DNA from: a virus
Direction: 5' to 3' (one strand)
IMG/VR virus record: IMGVR_UViG_3300042923_000463
Span: 1-42,619 of that record
DNA: 42,619 bases
Shown: positions 28,560 to 37,798 of the stretch, piece by piece
How positions within the stretch are numbered: position 1 is the stretch's first letter
Layout: each line of letters starts with the position of its first letter
Notes under the pieces: model-generated
Seen by the model: the letters and a program-made list of their open reading frames with translations, nothing else
What the model was told of the DNA's origin: nothing
Databases searched by the model: none
Program-made: the position numbers and the translations under genes

Positions 28560-29116
28560 TCAGCAGGATCCCCGCCATCGGGCGCCGGCACGTCAAGGCC
28601 CTGATTCGTCAGCCGCTCGCGCAGCTTCTTCTTCATCGCATCAATCGCACGCGGCAGAGCGGTGTCCACCGCGGGACGCATGAATGGCTTCGGCCGTGCA
28701 CCGTTGTGCTGCACCGATGGCCCGATCAGGTTGCCGCCGATCTGCAGAGAACGCCGCTGCCGGTTGATCGTGGTGACGCTGATCTGGCGACCTGTGCGGC
28801 GATTGATACCGCGGTCCCGGTCATCGATTTGCACCAGGTGGGGGCGCGTGCCGTATTCGACGAAGCGCGCGTAATACGCCACGCTGTTGCCGGCCTTGAC
28901 GGATGCTGAGACTTCCTCGCCGCGCGCGCGGCTGGTGATCCGGACGCTATTGCGCAGATCGCCGCTTTGCACCGGCACATTCTGCTTCACCTCGTCTCGC
29001 AGGACGACGGCACCAGCGCGCAGCATCGCACGGTTGATGTTTTTTTGAACTTTGCCCGGCAACGTGCGCAGCAGTTCGTCCAGTTCGCGGCCACCGGTGA
29101 TCGCTTGGTCTGTCAT
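28556..29116 (-). CDS. HK97 gp10-like head-tail protein, 186 aa
   Basis: Chosen start at 29116 (ATGA overlap with the upstream gene). The core (LRAGAVVLRDEVKQNVPVQS, GDLRNSVRI, AYYARFVEYGTRPH) is the HK97 gp10/phage tail-neck family. It probably forms part of the head-tail connector or neck. The C-terminal part is basic (RPAVDTALPRAIDAMKKKLR). Confidence 0.85.
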   Translation of the reverse strand: MTDQAITGGRELDELLRTLPGKVQKNINRAMLRAGAVVLRDEVKQNVPVQSGDLRNSVRITSRARGEEVSASVKAGNSVAYYARFVEYGTRPHLVQIDDRDRGINRRTGRQISVTTINRQRRSLQIGGNLIGPSVQHNGARPKPFMRPAVDTALPRAIDAMKKKLRERLTNQGLDVPAPDGGDPAE

Positions 29117-29472
29117 GACGAGAAATTCCTTATCGTAAATTCCGTCCACTCGCGCCGGCCGATCTCTGCCGGGCCCCCGCTGATCTCGTAAGCCACGTCC
29201 TGCTCGCCGGCCGCGCTGTCCTTGGCGTGCACGATCACCCGCATATCAGAAGTGATGCGTTTCAGGTAGCGCGTGCGCACCTGGGCGGGGCGATCGGCCA
29301 AGCGCAGGCCGCCCTGGATGCTCTCCGAATTGCTCGGCAACTGATCGAATACCCGAGCAGGCACGCGCACGTACACATCGATCCACCCGCCCGGCTGTGG
29401 CCCGTACTCCGGATCATCCACCGTACCAGGCTTCTGGATCGTGATCCGGCGGTCGAGTTCCCCGGCGTGCAT
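29113..29472 (-). CDS. Head-tail adaptor (SPP1 gp16-like), 119 aa
   Basis: HAGELDRRITIQKPGTVDDP at the start, then VRVPARVFDQLPSNSESIQG and RYLKRITSDMRVIV, matches the small head-tail joining family in which the N-terminus reads L..RI.iq. It closes the portal channel and joins head to tail. The ATG overlaps the stop of the gp6-like gene (TAATG). Confidence 0.85.
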   Translation of the reverse strand: MHAGELDRRITIQKPGTVDDPEYGPQPGGWIDVYVRVPARVFDQLPSNSESIQGGLRLADRPAQVRTRYLKRITSDMRVIVHAKDSAAGEQDVAYEISGGPAEIGRREWTEFTIRNFSS

Positions 29473-30035
29473 TACAGGTACACCATGTATGGGTGCCAGA
29501 GCCAGTGCATGAAGTCTTCCGGCAGAGCGGTTACGGACACGCCGGCAACGATCGAAGCACGGTTATCGTACAGTGCGGCGATCGCGAGGAGCATCCATGC
29601 TTTCAGTTCCGCTGGCACCTCGTCGGCCGATGCGTACCCCACCACGGCGCGCACGGTTGGCCGGTTGCCCGGCTGCAGCGCCGGCCAGGATTGCCCCATG
29701 CTCAGCACGGCCGCCGCCGGCTCATGGTAGGTGTCCACATACAGCAGCGTATCTTCGAGCACCTGGGGCGTGCCCGTGGCGTCGACGTAGCTGATCTCCC
29801 CCAGCGCCACCAGGGGCGCGGTGGGGATGACGAACCCGCCCCAGGTCGGCAATGCAAACTCGATCGTTTGCGCCATCAGCCGCCGGTTGGTGCGCTGCTC
29901 CAGCATGCCGCGCGCCGCCGCAATGAATGTGCTGATCAACGCGTCCTCGTCGGGCTCGACCACACGGAGGTGCATCTTGGCCTCCTCCAACGTGATCGGC
30001 TCGGCGGCCGGCGGGGTGATTACGCGGAACGACAT
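29472..30035 (-). CDS. gp6-like head-tail connector, 187 aa
   Basis: PPAAEPITLEEAKMHLRVVE and DEDALISTFIAAARGMLEQ are the signature of the HK97 gp6/YqbG-type connector, which assembles below the portal. The C-terminal part has the typical EVPAELKAWMLLAIAALYDN helix. Position between the secreted protein and the gp16-like gene is usual. Confidence 0.9.
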   Translation of the reverse strand: MSFRVITPPAAEPITLEEAKMHLRVVEPDEDALISTFIAAARGMLEQRTNRRLMAQTIEFALPTWGGFVIPTAPLVALGEISYVDATGTPQVLEDTLLYVDTYHEPAAAVLSMGQSWPALQPGNRPTVRAVVGYASADEVPAELKAWMLLAIAALYDNRASIVAGVSVTALPEDFMHWLWHPYMVYL

Positions 30036-30346
30036 TATTCAGTTTCCAGTACCAGTTGGTGGGGGTCTTTTTCCGTGGCAGTGCCGATGCGCTGGTAGTA
30101 CGAGATAGTCCCTTCCTTGTCGCGCACCAGCACGAAAAAATCCCAGCGCGCTTCTGTGTCATCGCGCTTCGCTGCAAAGTCCCGGCCAAACCAGCCATTC
30201 AGTTCGGTCATGGCCTTGTCGCGTGTCATGCGCTCGCCGAGGAACTGGGAAAGCTTCGTGCGGTAGTTACGCAGATCCACGTTGGATGGTTGCGCCCACG
30301 CTGCCAGCGGCAGCGTGAGGGCCAGCAGAAGCATTAAGCGCTTCAT
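30035..30346 (-). CDS. Small secreted protein within the head module, 103 aa
   Basis: MKRLMLLLALTLPLAAWAQP is a clear signal peptide with a cleavage site after AWA. The mature part is charged (YRTKLSQFLGERMTRDKAMT, WDFFVLVRDKEGTISYYQR) with no recognised domain. Start and stop overlap both neighbours. A periplasmic protein among head genes is unusual; it may alter the host surface or exclude other phages. Confidence 0.7.
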   Translation of the reverse strand: MKRLMLLLALTLPLAAWAQPSNVDLRNYRTKLSQFLGERMTRDKAMTELNGWFGRDFAAKRDDTEARWDFFVLVRDKEGTISYYQRIGTATEKDPHQLVLETE

Positions 30347-32166
30347 GCTGCGCTCACGGGGTATTTCACTTCGCGCGGCACCCCGATGCGGACACGGTAC
30401 GGCTTGGTACTGCCAGCAACCGGCCTGATCGAGATGAAGGCGCTTGTGATATCCGCGCTGGCAGCTGGTGAACGGATCGGGAGAGAAATAATCTTCCCGT
30501 CGATCACTTCGTCAGCAATAAGCAACTCGCCGTTCCCGGTGCCCGTGGACATAGGCCAATGGGTAAAGTTATTGCCAGAATACCCCATGTACGCCGTTGC
30601 ACCCCAGTTCAGCACGGACGGCGGGCCGCCTTCGCCATCATCGATGATGAGGTCGCATTCCTGGCGGAACACATCGCCGATAGCAATCGGCAAGGTAGGG
30701 GTGGCCCCTCCCATGGAGAAACGAACGTAGAAGATGATGCTCGACAAACCGTTGGGGGCCAGGGTTTTTGCGCCGCCAGTGAAGCCGGTTGGAGTTACTA
30801 GGAAGTCTTGCCAGCGGCGGCCGTCTGGCCCGTCCACCGGGGGCGTGGCGACCACCGTTGCATTGTTACCGCCCGTCGTGTCCACGAAAAAGTCGATACC
30901 AGAAACCCGGCCGCTGTTGTACGGCGGCAGCAGCGCGGCGTTGGTGAAAGCATTTACGCCGCCGGCGCCTGACGGTAGCGGGGCATATGCCGAGCCTACG
31001 GCCGGCCGCGTCATGCTGTCGATCATGTCAATCAGACGCTTGGAAATGACACTCGCGCCGTTGTAGTTCTCGTGCAGGCCGTCGAGGGAATACTTGCGCA
31101 GCCAGGCGCCGTTCTCATCCACCATGCCTTCGCGTATGCGTAGGAACCCCATGTCGCCCAGTGTCGGGACAACGTTGTTGGCAATATGCACAGCGAGGCG
31201 ATTGAAGTACGCCTGCTGCATCGCCACATCGGCCGGCGTGAAACCGGCGTTGAACGCGTAGTTATAGGAAACGGCCTCGTAGAAATACCCGGCGATTTCG
31301 CGCAGGATCGGGTACATACCCAAACTCTGTGCGCGGCGCACGGCGGTAACAACGTTTGCCGAGGTGGCAAGCATCAATGCTTGCTGATCCGCCATGGAAG
31401 TGTTCGCGCGGATGGCCTGCAGAGCCTCGTTGCGGCCCAGCGAGATTAGGACAACCTTAGCGCCCGTGTCGGCAGCATCTTTCAGACCGCGGCGGTTCAC
31501 GCCAGGTGCGGCCAGATCGCGATCGAGGATTTCAGAAGAAGTTGTGCCGCCCAGGCCGCAGTTTGCAACAGGGATAACACGGCCGCGCGAATTGAACAGC
31601 AACTGGGATGCCAAGCGATGGCGGCTCAGCATCTTGTCGTTGAACAGCGCCACCGTTGCAACCGTCAGGTCATGGGTATCCGCGGTGCATGTATCGGTGA
31701 GCGAATCGCCGAACGTGGCCAGGCGGACCGGATAGTCGAACCGCGGCGCCTGCGAATACGCGTCCTCGGCCTGCTGCGTAACCGTCTGGAAAGTGCCGAA
31801 GTCGACTGCCACCCGGTAAGTTTTACCGCCCGCGAGCGGGCCAGTAGTGCCGGAACGCAAGGGCCGCGAAGACGCGACCGCACCGCCTGCGCCGATCGTT
31901 TCAAGCGTGCCCTGCGCCTGCGCGCCACCGTTGAGAGTGAGCACGCTGCCGGCCGGCACCGAGATACTTACACGTTGCTGCGCGGTGATCTGGCCGCTGG
32001 CAATACTGCCGTCGCTGTCTAGGTAACGGACCACACCGCCCGTCAGGTCGGTCGTTGCACCCACCCCGCCGGCCAGCAGTTTATCGGCCGTGGCGTCGTC
32101 CAGCGTAATTATGCTGTTCGGCGGCAGGTTGTTGTACGTCGATAACAGGCGGATTTTCTTGGCCAT
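30343..32166 (-). CDS. SGNH/GDSL-hydrolase virion protein, 607 aa
   Basis: The N-terminal 90 residues form a small beta domain. The hydrolase then shows GDSLTD (nucleophile Ser), GLGGTTSSE (oxyanion Gly), LISLGRNE (block III) and DGLHENYNG (catalytic Asp-His), so it should be an active esterase, for example on acetylated polysaccharide. The C-terminal 200 residues are beta-rich and may bind carbohydrate. It lies between capsid and connector genes, so it is likely virion-associated. Confidence 0.8.
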   Translation of the reverse strand: MAKKIRLLSTYNNLPPNSIITLDDATADKLLAGGVGATTDLTGGVVRYLDSDGSIASGQITAQQRVSISVPAGSVLTLNGGAQAQGTLETIGAGGAVASSRPLRSGTTGPLAGGKTYRVAVDFGTFQTVTQQAEDAYSQAPRFDYPVRLATFGDSLTDTCTADTHDLTVATVALFNDKMLSRHRLASQLLFNSRGRVIPVANCGLGGTTSSEILDRDLAAPGVNRRGLKDAADTGAKVVLISLGRNEALQAIRANTSMADQQALMLATSANVVTAVRRAQSLGMYPILREIAGYFYEAVSYNYAFNAGFTPADVAMQQAYFNRLAVHIANNVVPTLGDMGFLRIREGMVDENGAWLRKYSLDGLHENYNGASVISKRLIDMIDSMTRPAVGSAYAPLPSGAGGVNAFTNAALLPPYNSGRVSGIDFFVDTTGGNNATVVATPPVDGPDGRRWQDFLVTPTGFTGGAKTLAPNGLSSIIFYVRFSMGGATPTLPIAIGDVFRQECDLIIDDGEGGPPSVLNWGATAYMGYSGNNFTHWPMSTGTGNGELLIADEVIDGKIISLPIRSPAASADITSAFISIRPVAGSTKPYRVRIGVPREVKYPVSAA

Positions 32167-32168
32167 GA

Positions 32169-32462
32169 TTAGTCAGCTTTCTTTCCAGCGGTTTTACGGG
32201 CCGCTTTGCCGGCGGCAGGCTTGTCTTCGTCGGCAGCTTCAGCCTTGTTTTCGGGCGCGTCTTCCATCTTGTTCTCGGGGGCTTCGGCCATTTTCGCTTC
32301 AGCCGTGTCAGCTTGCTCGGTCTGCTGGTTATTGACGATTTGCACCAGGCCGGTCGCCTGCAGATCTTCCGCTTCGCCCTTCGTTACTTCGAACTCCTGG
32401 CCGCGGGTGATATTGAAGCGGCCATGCGCGACGTTCGACAGCGCTTTGACTTTAACTTGCAT
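32169..32462 (-). CDS. Capsid-proximal small protein, 97 aa
   Basis: Strong AAGGAG before the ATG. The N-terminal 45 residues (VKVKALSNVAHGRFNITRGQ, then FEVTKGEAEDLQATGLVQIV) look like a small beta domain common next to phage capsid genes. The rest is low-complexity with a near repeat (EAPENKMEDAPENKAEA) and a Lys/Ala-rich tail. Possibly a decoration or head-fibre base protein. Confidence 0.65.
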   Translation of the reverse strand: MQVKVKALSNVAHGRFNITRGQEFEVTKGEAEDLQATGLVQIVNNQQTEQADTAEAKMAEAPENKMEDAPENKAEAADEDKPAAGKAARKTAGKKAD

Positions 32463-32505
32463 TTTTATCTCCTTAACGGCCCGCTGTAATAGCGGGCCTG
32501 CCAGA

Positions 32506-33681
32506 TTAAGCGGGGGTGAGGTCGCCCTTGATCAGGCTTTGCGGACGGTAAATGGCCAGAGCCAGGCGTTCTTCAGCCAGGATCGTAACCTTATTGGTTA
32601 CGAAGTCGTCTTCGTTCTCGGTCGAAACCACGACATTTGCCAGCTCGCGGTCGAAGATCTGCGCCGCATCGCGGAAGTTACCGGTCAGGAACGTGTCAGC
32701 GGTCATCGCCATGGAGGTGACGACTGGCAGGCCCCACAGGGTGGCGCCGATCTGGCCTTGCGGATTGCCGATGATGTACTGGCCGGTGGTGTCCTTGGTC
32801 AGCTCGATCGCCGCCCAGTCAGCCGGGTTCAGAATGTGGCCAGTGGCCGGCAGCAGCGCCAGCTCCGCTTGCAGCATGGCCAAACGCAGAATGTCGATGC
32901 GCGTGGCGCCAGGCAGCGTGATCGGAGCGACGAATGCGGTGGCGTTTGTGTACAGGCCGGACAGGTTGTTGCCCACGCCAGAGCCGTTCAGCAGTTGGTT
33001 TTCCTCGACGTATTCCAGGCCATAGCGCAGGCGTTGGTCGATGACCGATTCCAGTGCCGGGGCGTCATCCAGGATCTCGGTCGATGCCTTGATGAAGTGG
33101 GCGATCTTGACCACGCGTGCCAGTGCATCTTCGAAGGTGATGTTCGATTCCGGCTTGCGGGTGTTTTCCGCAGTCGGCGCCGCGGAGTTGGTGAAGACCA
33201 GTTCGCGGAAGTACTGCACCGAAGGCTTGTCGGTGCGACCAGGAGCAAGTAGGCTGCGGATCGTAGCGCGACGCTGCGGCAGAGCAATCACACCTGCTTG
33301 CACATCGGGGGTCAGCAGACGGCCGGCGCTCGCGGTCAGGCTGGTGATTGCCTTCAGTTCCATCGAGATGTTTTGGCCCTTGCGGAACAGGCGGCCGTCT
33401 TCGCGCGCTTTGCGGAACACTTCGCTGTTGACGAACTGTTCACCGGGGGTCTGGTACTTCTTGCCTTCGTCCGTGGTGCGACGCGAAAGCTTCTGCTCAG
33501 CATCGGCCAGGCGCGCTTCCAGTTCGTTCTTTGCAACCAGCAACTGGTCGACGGTTTCCTTGACGCCTTGCGTCATTGTCGATACGCCCTTCATCCCTTC
33601 GGCGACGGCCTTTTCGGCATGCTCCTTCAGCTGATCGCGGGTCGCGTCCAGCGCTTGTTTGATTTCCAGTTCAACGCTCAT
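32506..33681 (-). CDS. Major capsid protein, HK97 fold, 391 aa
   Basis: The N-terminal ~100 residues (VELEIKQALDATRDQLKEHA and on) are a coiled-coil delta/scaffold domain, removed by the protease encoded just upstream. The remainder (TPDVQAGVIALPQRRATIRS, FTNSAAPTAENTRKPESNIT, ENQLLNGSGVGNNLSGLYTN) is typical HK97-fold capsid protein. ATG with AAGGAAA upstream. Confidence 0.95.
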   Translation of the reverse strand: MSVELEIKQALDATRDQLKEHAEKAVAEGMKGVSTMTQGVKETVDQLLVAKNELEARLADAEQKLSRRTTDEGKKYQTPGEQFVNSEVFRKAREDGRLFRKGQNISMELKAITSLTASAGRLLTPDVQAGVIALPQRRATIRSLLAPGRTDKPSVQYFRELVFTNSAAPTAENTRKPESNITFEDALARVVKIAHFIKASTEILDDAPALESVIDQRLRYGLEYVEENQLLNGSGVGNNLSGLYTNATAFVAPITLPGATRIDILRLAMLQAELALLPATGHILNPADWAAIELTKDTTGQYIIGNPQGQIGATLWGLPVVTSMAMTADTFLTGNFRDAAQIFDRELANVVVSTENEDDFVTNKVTILAEERLALAIYRPQSLIKGDLTPA

Positions 33682-33690
33682 GATATTTCC

Positions 33691-34368
33691 TTATGGGGTG
33701 AGTTTGTAATTGCGCAACGCGCGCAGGATTTCGTCGCTTTTTTCGCCACCGGGCTCACCCCGGGAAAGCTTCGCCAGGCCACCATTCGCGACAAGCGCAG
33801 CCTGGGATTTTGAGAAGCCTGCCTCCCGCAGGAACTCCTCGAATTCTCGCACTGTCGGCAGTTGCCCGGCCGACAGCATGGATTTCACGTCTTCGATCTT
33901 GGCAGCGACGTTGGCCGGGAATGTAACCGGGCTCACCTCGCGCAGGTCTAGCTCGTTCAGGTAGCGCAGACCGGACGATTTGTCTTTCGTGTCGTCGACG
34001 ACGTAATAGCCGATGGACAGGCCCTTGACCACCCGACGTTTCAGCAAGGCATACACCTCGCGAGCGCGGGCAACCTCGTCAATCATCAGAAAACCGGAAA
34101 CCTTGAGGCCGTGCTCGTCCTCTTCCATCTCCGTATAGCCACCGATCGGTTCGTCCGGGTTGTGATTCCACAACATCGGGAGCGGATCGCCAGAAGCCTT
34201 GATTTCGGCTAGGCTGTTCTTGAACGCGCCGGCCACCACGATCTCGTTATAGCTGTCGACGTTGCCGAATACCGAACCGTAGCCGGTAAAAGTACCGTCT
34301 TCCTTCACGTCATCAGCCTTGAACGCGAAGTTCTTGCGCAGCAAAATGCCGGAGTCTTTACGGTTCAT
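33691..34368 (-). CDS. HK97-type prohead protease, 225 aa
   Basis: A serine protease that matures the procapsid. H69 in MLWNHNPDEPIGG and S118 in KGLSIGYYV are the catalytic pair of the family. The start at 34368 follows AAGGGA and overlaps the portal stop by 11 bp; the frame stays open 19 codons further upstream without a start signal. It lies between portal and capsid as usual. Confidence 0.93.
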   Translation of the reverse strand: MNRKDSGILLRKNFAFKADDVKEDGTFTGYGSVFGNVDSYNEIVVAGAFKNSLAEIKASGDPLPMLWNHNPDEPIGGYTEMEEDEHGLKVSGFLMIDEVARAREVYALLKRRVVKGLSIGYYVVDDTKDKSSGLRYLNELDLREVSPVTFPANVAAKIEDVKSMLSAGQLPTVREFEEFLREAGFSKSQAALVANGGLAKLSRGEPGGEKSDEILRALRNYKLTP

Positions 34369-35674
34369 TTTCGTTCCCTTGGGTATCTTGCCCGATTGTA
34401 CCATTCTGTGTTCCCTGTGGCACATTTCCTAACTGTGTCAAAGGGATCATGGCAGCCTGAACGCGGAATATCTCGCCGCCCTCTACTGGGCCGCGGTTCT
34501 CTAGCTCGCGAACCTCATTGACGTTGAGCCAGCCATCGAACAGGCCATTCTTGTAGAAGGCGGCGCGGCCGGCGCTGTCGGTGCGCAGGAGCGCTTCGAA
34601 GTTGAATTCTGCATAGTAGCGGCGACGCTCGGCGGGCGTCAGCAAATGCTTGGCAATGCTCTGCTCGATCCGGCTGGTGTACTGGTCCAGTACGTACTGC
34701 TTAAAGCCCAGGTTGATCTGCTCGCGGCCAGTGCCCCAGTTCGAAACCATTGTTCCGTGGCCAATCATGGATGGCGGGACTTGGAACCAGCGGCATAGAT
34801 CTTCGACGCTACGGCCGAGCGATTCGGCCATCTGCGCGTCAACCGGGTTGATGGAAAGCTGCTGATACTTCATGCCGCCTTCGAGCAAGTGGACACGGCC
34901 CATTTCAGCGTTGCCGAAAACGCCGTCTTCGATGACTTTCTTCAGCTGGTCGCGCTGGTCGGCCTTCAGGATCGGCTCGACGGAAACCACGCCGGTAGGG
35001 CGCATGTTGCCGCCGAACGTGCGAGACGCGGCGTTTTCCACGTTGTTCGCGCTGTAGATCGAGCGCCAGCCCATGCCAATAGGCGACAGGCCGATCAAGC
35101 CATCTGAGCCGAAGCCCTTGACGTGCCAGATATCGCGCTCGGTATATTCCTTCTGGCCGCGCGGATCGGCATAAACGTACGTCACGTCACCGTCAAGCGT
35201 GCGCCGAACAGTCATCAGAGCAGGGTTCAGCGGGTCAAGCGCCACTATGCGTGCGCCGCTGTAGGTCTTCAGGACGTACGAGTTGCCCCAGGTCAGCAGG
35301 CCAAACATGACGCACTCCCAAAACTCGACGGCGGTCATGTCGGCGTTTGGGGAATCGTGCAGGAGGTAGTAAAGCGGGTGTTCACGGGCGACGCGGCGCG
35401 TGTCGCGGCCATTCGTTTCCGTGCGCTCGTAGACGAACAGGGGAAGAGTTGAGATAGTGCCGGCGATCAGCCGAACGCAGCTCCATATCGTTGACAACTG
35501 CAGCGCACGGTCGATACGCGGGCTAGAGTCGCCGCCCGTATGATAATCGCCTCGGGTAATGTCCCTGTTGCCAGGGTCGCGGTCGATCTGGCGGAAAGCC
35601 ATCGCATCACGGATAGAAAAATAGATGGCCTTCGCTCGCAGGGCCAGCGCACCACCTTTGTTTTTTACCGTCAT
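34358..35674 (-). CDS. Portal protein, HK97 family, 438 aa
   Basis: The dodecameric DNA-entry portal. Recognisable segments are SRIDRALQLSTIWSCVRLIA in variant form, TAVEFWECVMFGLLTWGNSY, HVKGFGSDGLIGLSPI and FQVPPSMIGHGTMVSNWG. The length is normal for the family. The start overlaps the terminase stop (ATGA). Confidence 0.95.
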   Translation of the reverse strand: MTVKNKGGALALRAKAIYFSIRDAMAFRQIDRDPGNRDITRGDYHTGGDSSPRIDRALQLSTIWSCVRLIAGTISTLPLFVYERTETNGRDTRRVAREHPLYYLLHDSPNADMTAVEFWECVMFGLLTWGNSYVLKTYSGARIVALDPLNPALMTVRRTLDGDVTYVYADPRGQKEYTERDIWHVKGFGSDGLIGLSPIGMGWRSIYSANNVENAASRTFGGNMRPTGVVSVEPILKADQRDQLKKVIEDGVFGNAEMGRVHLLEGGMKYQQLSINPVDAQMAESLGRSVEDLCRWFQVPPSMIGHGTMVSNWGTGREQINLGFKQYVLDQYTSRIEQSIAKHLLTPAERRRYYAEFNFEALLRTDSAGRAAFYKNGLFDGWLNVNEVRELENRGPVEGGEIFRVQAAMIPLTQLGNVPQGTQNGTIGQDTQGNENEP

Positions 35675-37215
35675 GCGCTCACCATGTCCGCCAAGTAGTC
35701 ATCCCAAGTCCGCCCCGATTCTTCCGTTTGCTGTGGCATTACGCCAACAGCCATTGCCAGTGCGACCATTCCGTCAATCCGGCCCCGCGCCATTTTCTTG
35801 TCAAACTTTCGAGCGCCGCTGTCGCCAACTACCCTGGCATTCGCCGCGCACATGTTCAACACCGGGTGGCCGCCATGCTTCAACTGTCCATTAAGCAATT
35901 TTACCTCAAGATCACGAAGCGCCGGCGTCATGCTAGCCGTACCCTGCCCGAACTCAACAAATTTGTCAATTTCCTGCTGTGCAAAACCTTCTTCCAGCAG
36001 CCAAGGCACCAAAAACTTCATGTTATACCGGTCGAATCCAATGGCCTGGACGTCAAATTCGTCAAATATCGCCCTCAAAAAGCGGGCAACGAACCGGTAT
36101 TCAATGGCTTTCCCGGGCGTAGTGCGTAGTAATCCGGCCTTTTTCCAGACATCATACGGCACTTTATCCTTCAATGACTTCTCGGAAAGCCCGTGTTCCG
36201 GCAGGAAAAACTCGGAAATTACGCTGCCATCCTCAAGGATTCCCTCGAATGCGGTCAAGTCATTGACGCTTGAAAGGTCAAGCCCGCCCCAAAGCTTGGC
36301 TCCCTTGGTACGGACGGGCTCGCCGGCGTTCGCCTCCCACACCGAACGCGGCACGAATGGCGCTTCCGCATCGGTACGGGTGTTCAGGATCAGGTTGCGC
36401 ACGGCCGGCTCGTACGACGGCAAGTCCATCGCCTTGCGCACTTGCTTGCGCAGGTCATCAATCGACCGGAATACGCCGAGTGCTGGATTCGCAGCGCGCC
36501 ATGCATCTTCATCGTCCAGAGCGCAATCATTCGGCGCAGCGTAGACGTGGCACACCGTCCGCGGGTCGGGATTCGCATCCTGGCTGTCGATCATGCGTGA
36601 AAGCAGGTCGTTTGCGGTCGGCGCCTGAGTGCTGATCACCAGATAAAGCGCGTTTTTGTATGCGCCCTGGGCTGTTTCCACCGCCTCCACGAACGGATCG
36701 GAGGGGCCTTTTACCTGCCCCAGCTCGTCCATGATGGCCACAATCGGCGATAGGCCGTGCGTTGTCTTACCCTCGGCGGCCAGTGCTTTGTATGTGACGT
36801 TGCGCCGGATGCCCAATAACCGCTTTCCGGAGGGGAAAACCTTGACCAATGGGCGCAGTTCGTCGCTCATGTCGACCATCTTGCGCGCAAGTTCAAACAG
36901 AATAGCGGCCTGTTCCTTCGACATTGCGCCGCTGACAATCTGCGAGTTCTGGACTGCTTCAGGCCCGACAAGGTGAGCTAGCAGAATGCCGGCAATGAGC
37001 GCGGTCTTGCCGTTTTTGCGGCCGATCGACAGGATGCCGGTGCTGGTGCCGTGCGGGTTGTCGTAAACCGCCAGGATGAAGTCGCGCTGAAATGGCAGGA
37101 GCTTGATTGCCTGGCCGATTAGATCGCCTTCAGGGGCCTTGCAGTATGTCTCGATGAACGCGCATACCTTCTCGCCTCGCGTCATCAGCCGTGGCGCCGG
37201 CTTGCGCGCTACCAT
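35671..37215 (-). CDS. terL: Large terminase subunit (TerL), 514 aa
   Basis: The packaging motor. Walker A variant GRKNGKT (about residues 65-71), Walker B IVAIMDE (158-164), then an RNase-H-like nuclease domain with GGLDLSSVNDL, GFDRYNMKF and GRIDGMVALAM. The family is the HK97-like large terminase, and phages with it usually cut at a cos site. ATG at 37215 overlaps the TerS stop; the GTG one codon earlier is less likely. Confidence 0.95.
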   Translation of the reverse strand: MVARKPAPRLMTRGEKVCAFIETYCKAPEGDLIGQAIKLLPFQRDFILAVYDNPHGTSTGILSIGRKNGKTALIAGILLAHLVGPEAVQNSQIVSGAMSKEQAAILFELARKMVDMSDELRPLVKVFPSGKRLLGIRRNVTYKALAAEGKTTHGLSPIVAIMDELGQVKGPSDPFVEAVETAQGAYKNALYLVISTQAPTANDLLSRMIDSQDANPDPRTVCHVYAAPNDCALDDEDAWRAANPALGVFRSIDDLRKQVRKAMDLPSYEPAVRNLILNTRTDAEAPFVPRSVWEANAGEPVRTKGAKLWGGLDLSSVNDLTAFEGILEDGSVISEFFLPEHGLSEKSLKDKVPYDVWKKAGLLRTTPGKAIEYRFVARFLRAIFDEFDVQAIGFDRYNMKFLVPWLLEEGFAQQEIDKFVEFGQGTASMTPALRDLEVKLLNGQLKHGGHPVLNMCAANARVVGDSGARKFDKKMARGRIDGMVALAMAVGVMPQQTEESGRTWDDYLADMVSA

Positions 37216-37688
37216 CACTCAGCCAGCAGAGCGTTGCCCTCTGCTGCGATTTGCCCCGCCGTAGCCCTGGCGCTTTGTTCCAGCGCACGGGCCTTTTCGA
37301 ACGTGCGAGGGTCGGCCGCGACTCGCCCGCCGATCTGCAGCGTGCGGGCGATCGATGCAGCCTCGGAACGGTAGCGGGAAATGATCTTGATCCGGGGGTT
37401 CTCGATGCTGCCACCGTTGCGCAACTCGATCACGGAGTCTTCGTCCTTGAGTCGCATCTGCTCGCGGTCCAGGTCGCACCAGCAGCGGGCCAAGTCGGCA
37501 GCAAAGTGAAGATCGGCATCGCGCCAATCGTCACGCGCACGGGCCAGCATGATGTCATTGAAATAGAGCCGCTCGGCATCGGTCAACTGCTTCGATGCCG
37601 GCGGATCTAGCGGCGCCATAACAGCGTTCTGAGCCGCACGGATGGCCGCTGCCGCACTGTCGGATCGCTGTTTTCTTGGCTTTGTCAT
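37215..37688 (-). CDS. terS: Small terminase subunit (TerS), 157 aa
   Basis: Identified by position before TerL and by the P27-like layout: a basic N-terminus (TKPRKQRSDSAAAAIRAAQN), a helical centre (WRDADLHFAADLARCWCDLD, REQMRLKDEDSV) and a C-terminal helix. It recognises the packaging site. There is no Shine-Dalgarno before the ATG at 37688; an internal ATG at codon 24 is an alternative start. The 167 bp upstream hold iterated palindromes. Confidence 0.8.
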   Translation of the reverse strand: MTKPRKQRSDSAAAAIRAAQNAVMAPLDPPASKQLTDAERLYFNDIMLARARDDWRDADLHFAADLARCWCDLDREQMRLKDEDSVIELRNGGSIENPRIKIISRYRSEAASIARTLQIGGRVAADPRTFEKARALEQSARATAGQIAAEGNALLAE

Positions 37689-37798
37689 AACTGTTGTATT
37701 TTAGAACTGTGTATTACCGTTGAAAGGAAGGCTAGGCGCGGTCCTTATGGAAGCATTGCTCCTGAGGAATTGATGTCCCCCTTGCAACATTTCTCTCA

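Noticed and set aside
26505-28604. Long open frame on the plus strand (about 700 codons)
   Set aside because: It lies antisense to the tape measure, chaperone and tail genes, which all have clear families; high GC keeps the opposite frame open. The translated sequence is Arg/His-rich with no domain.
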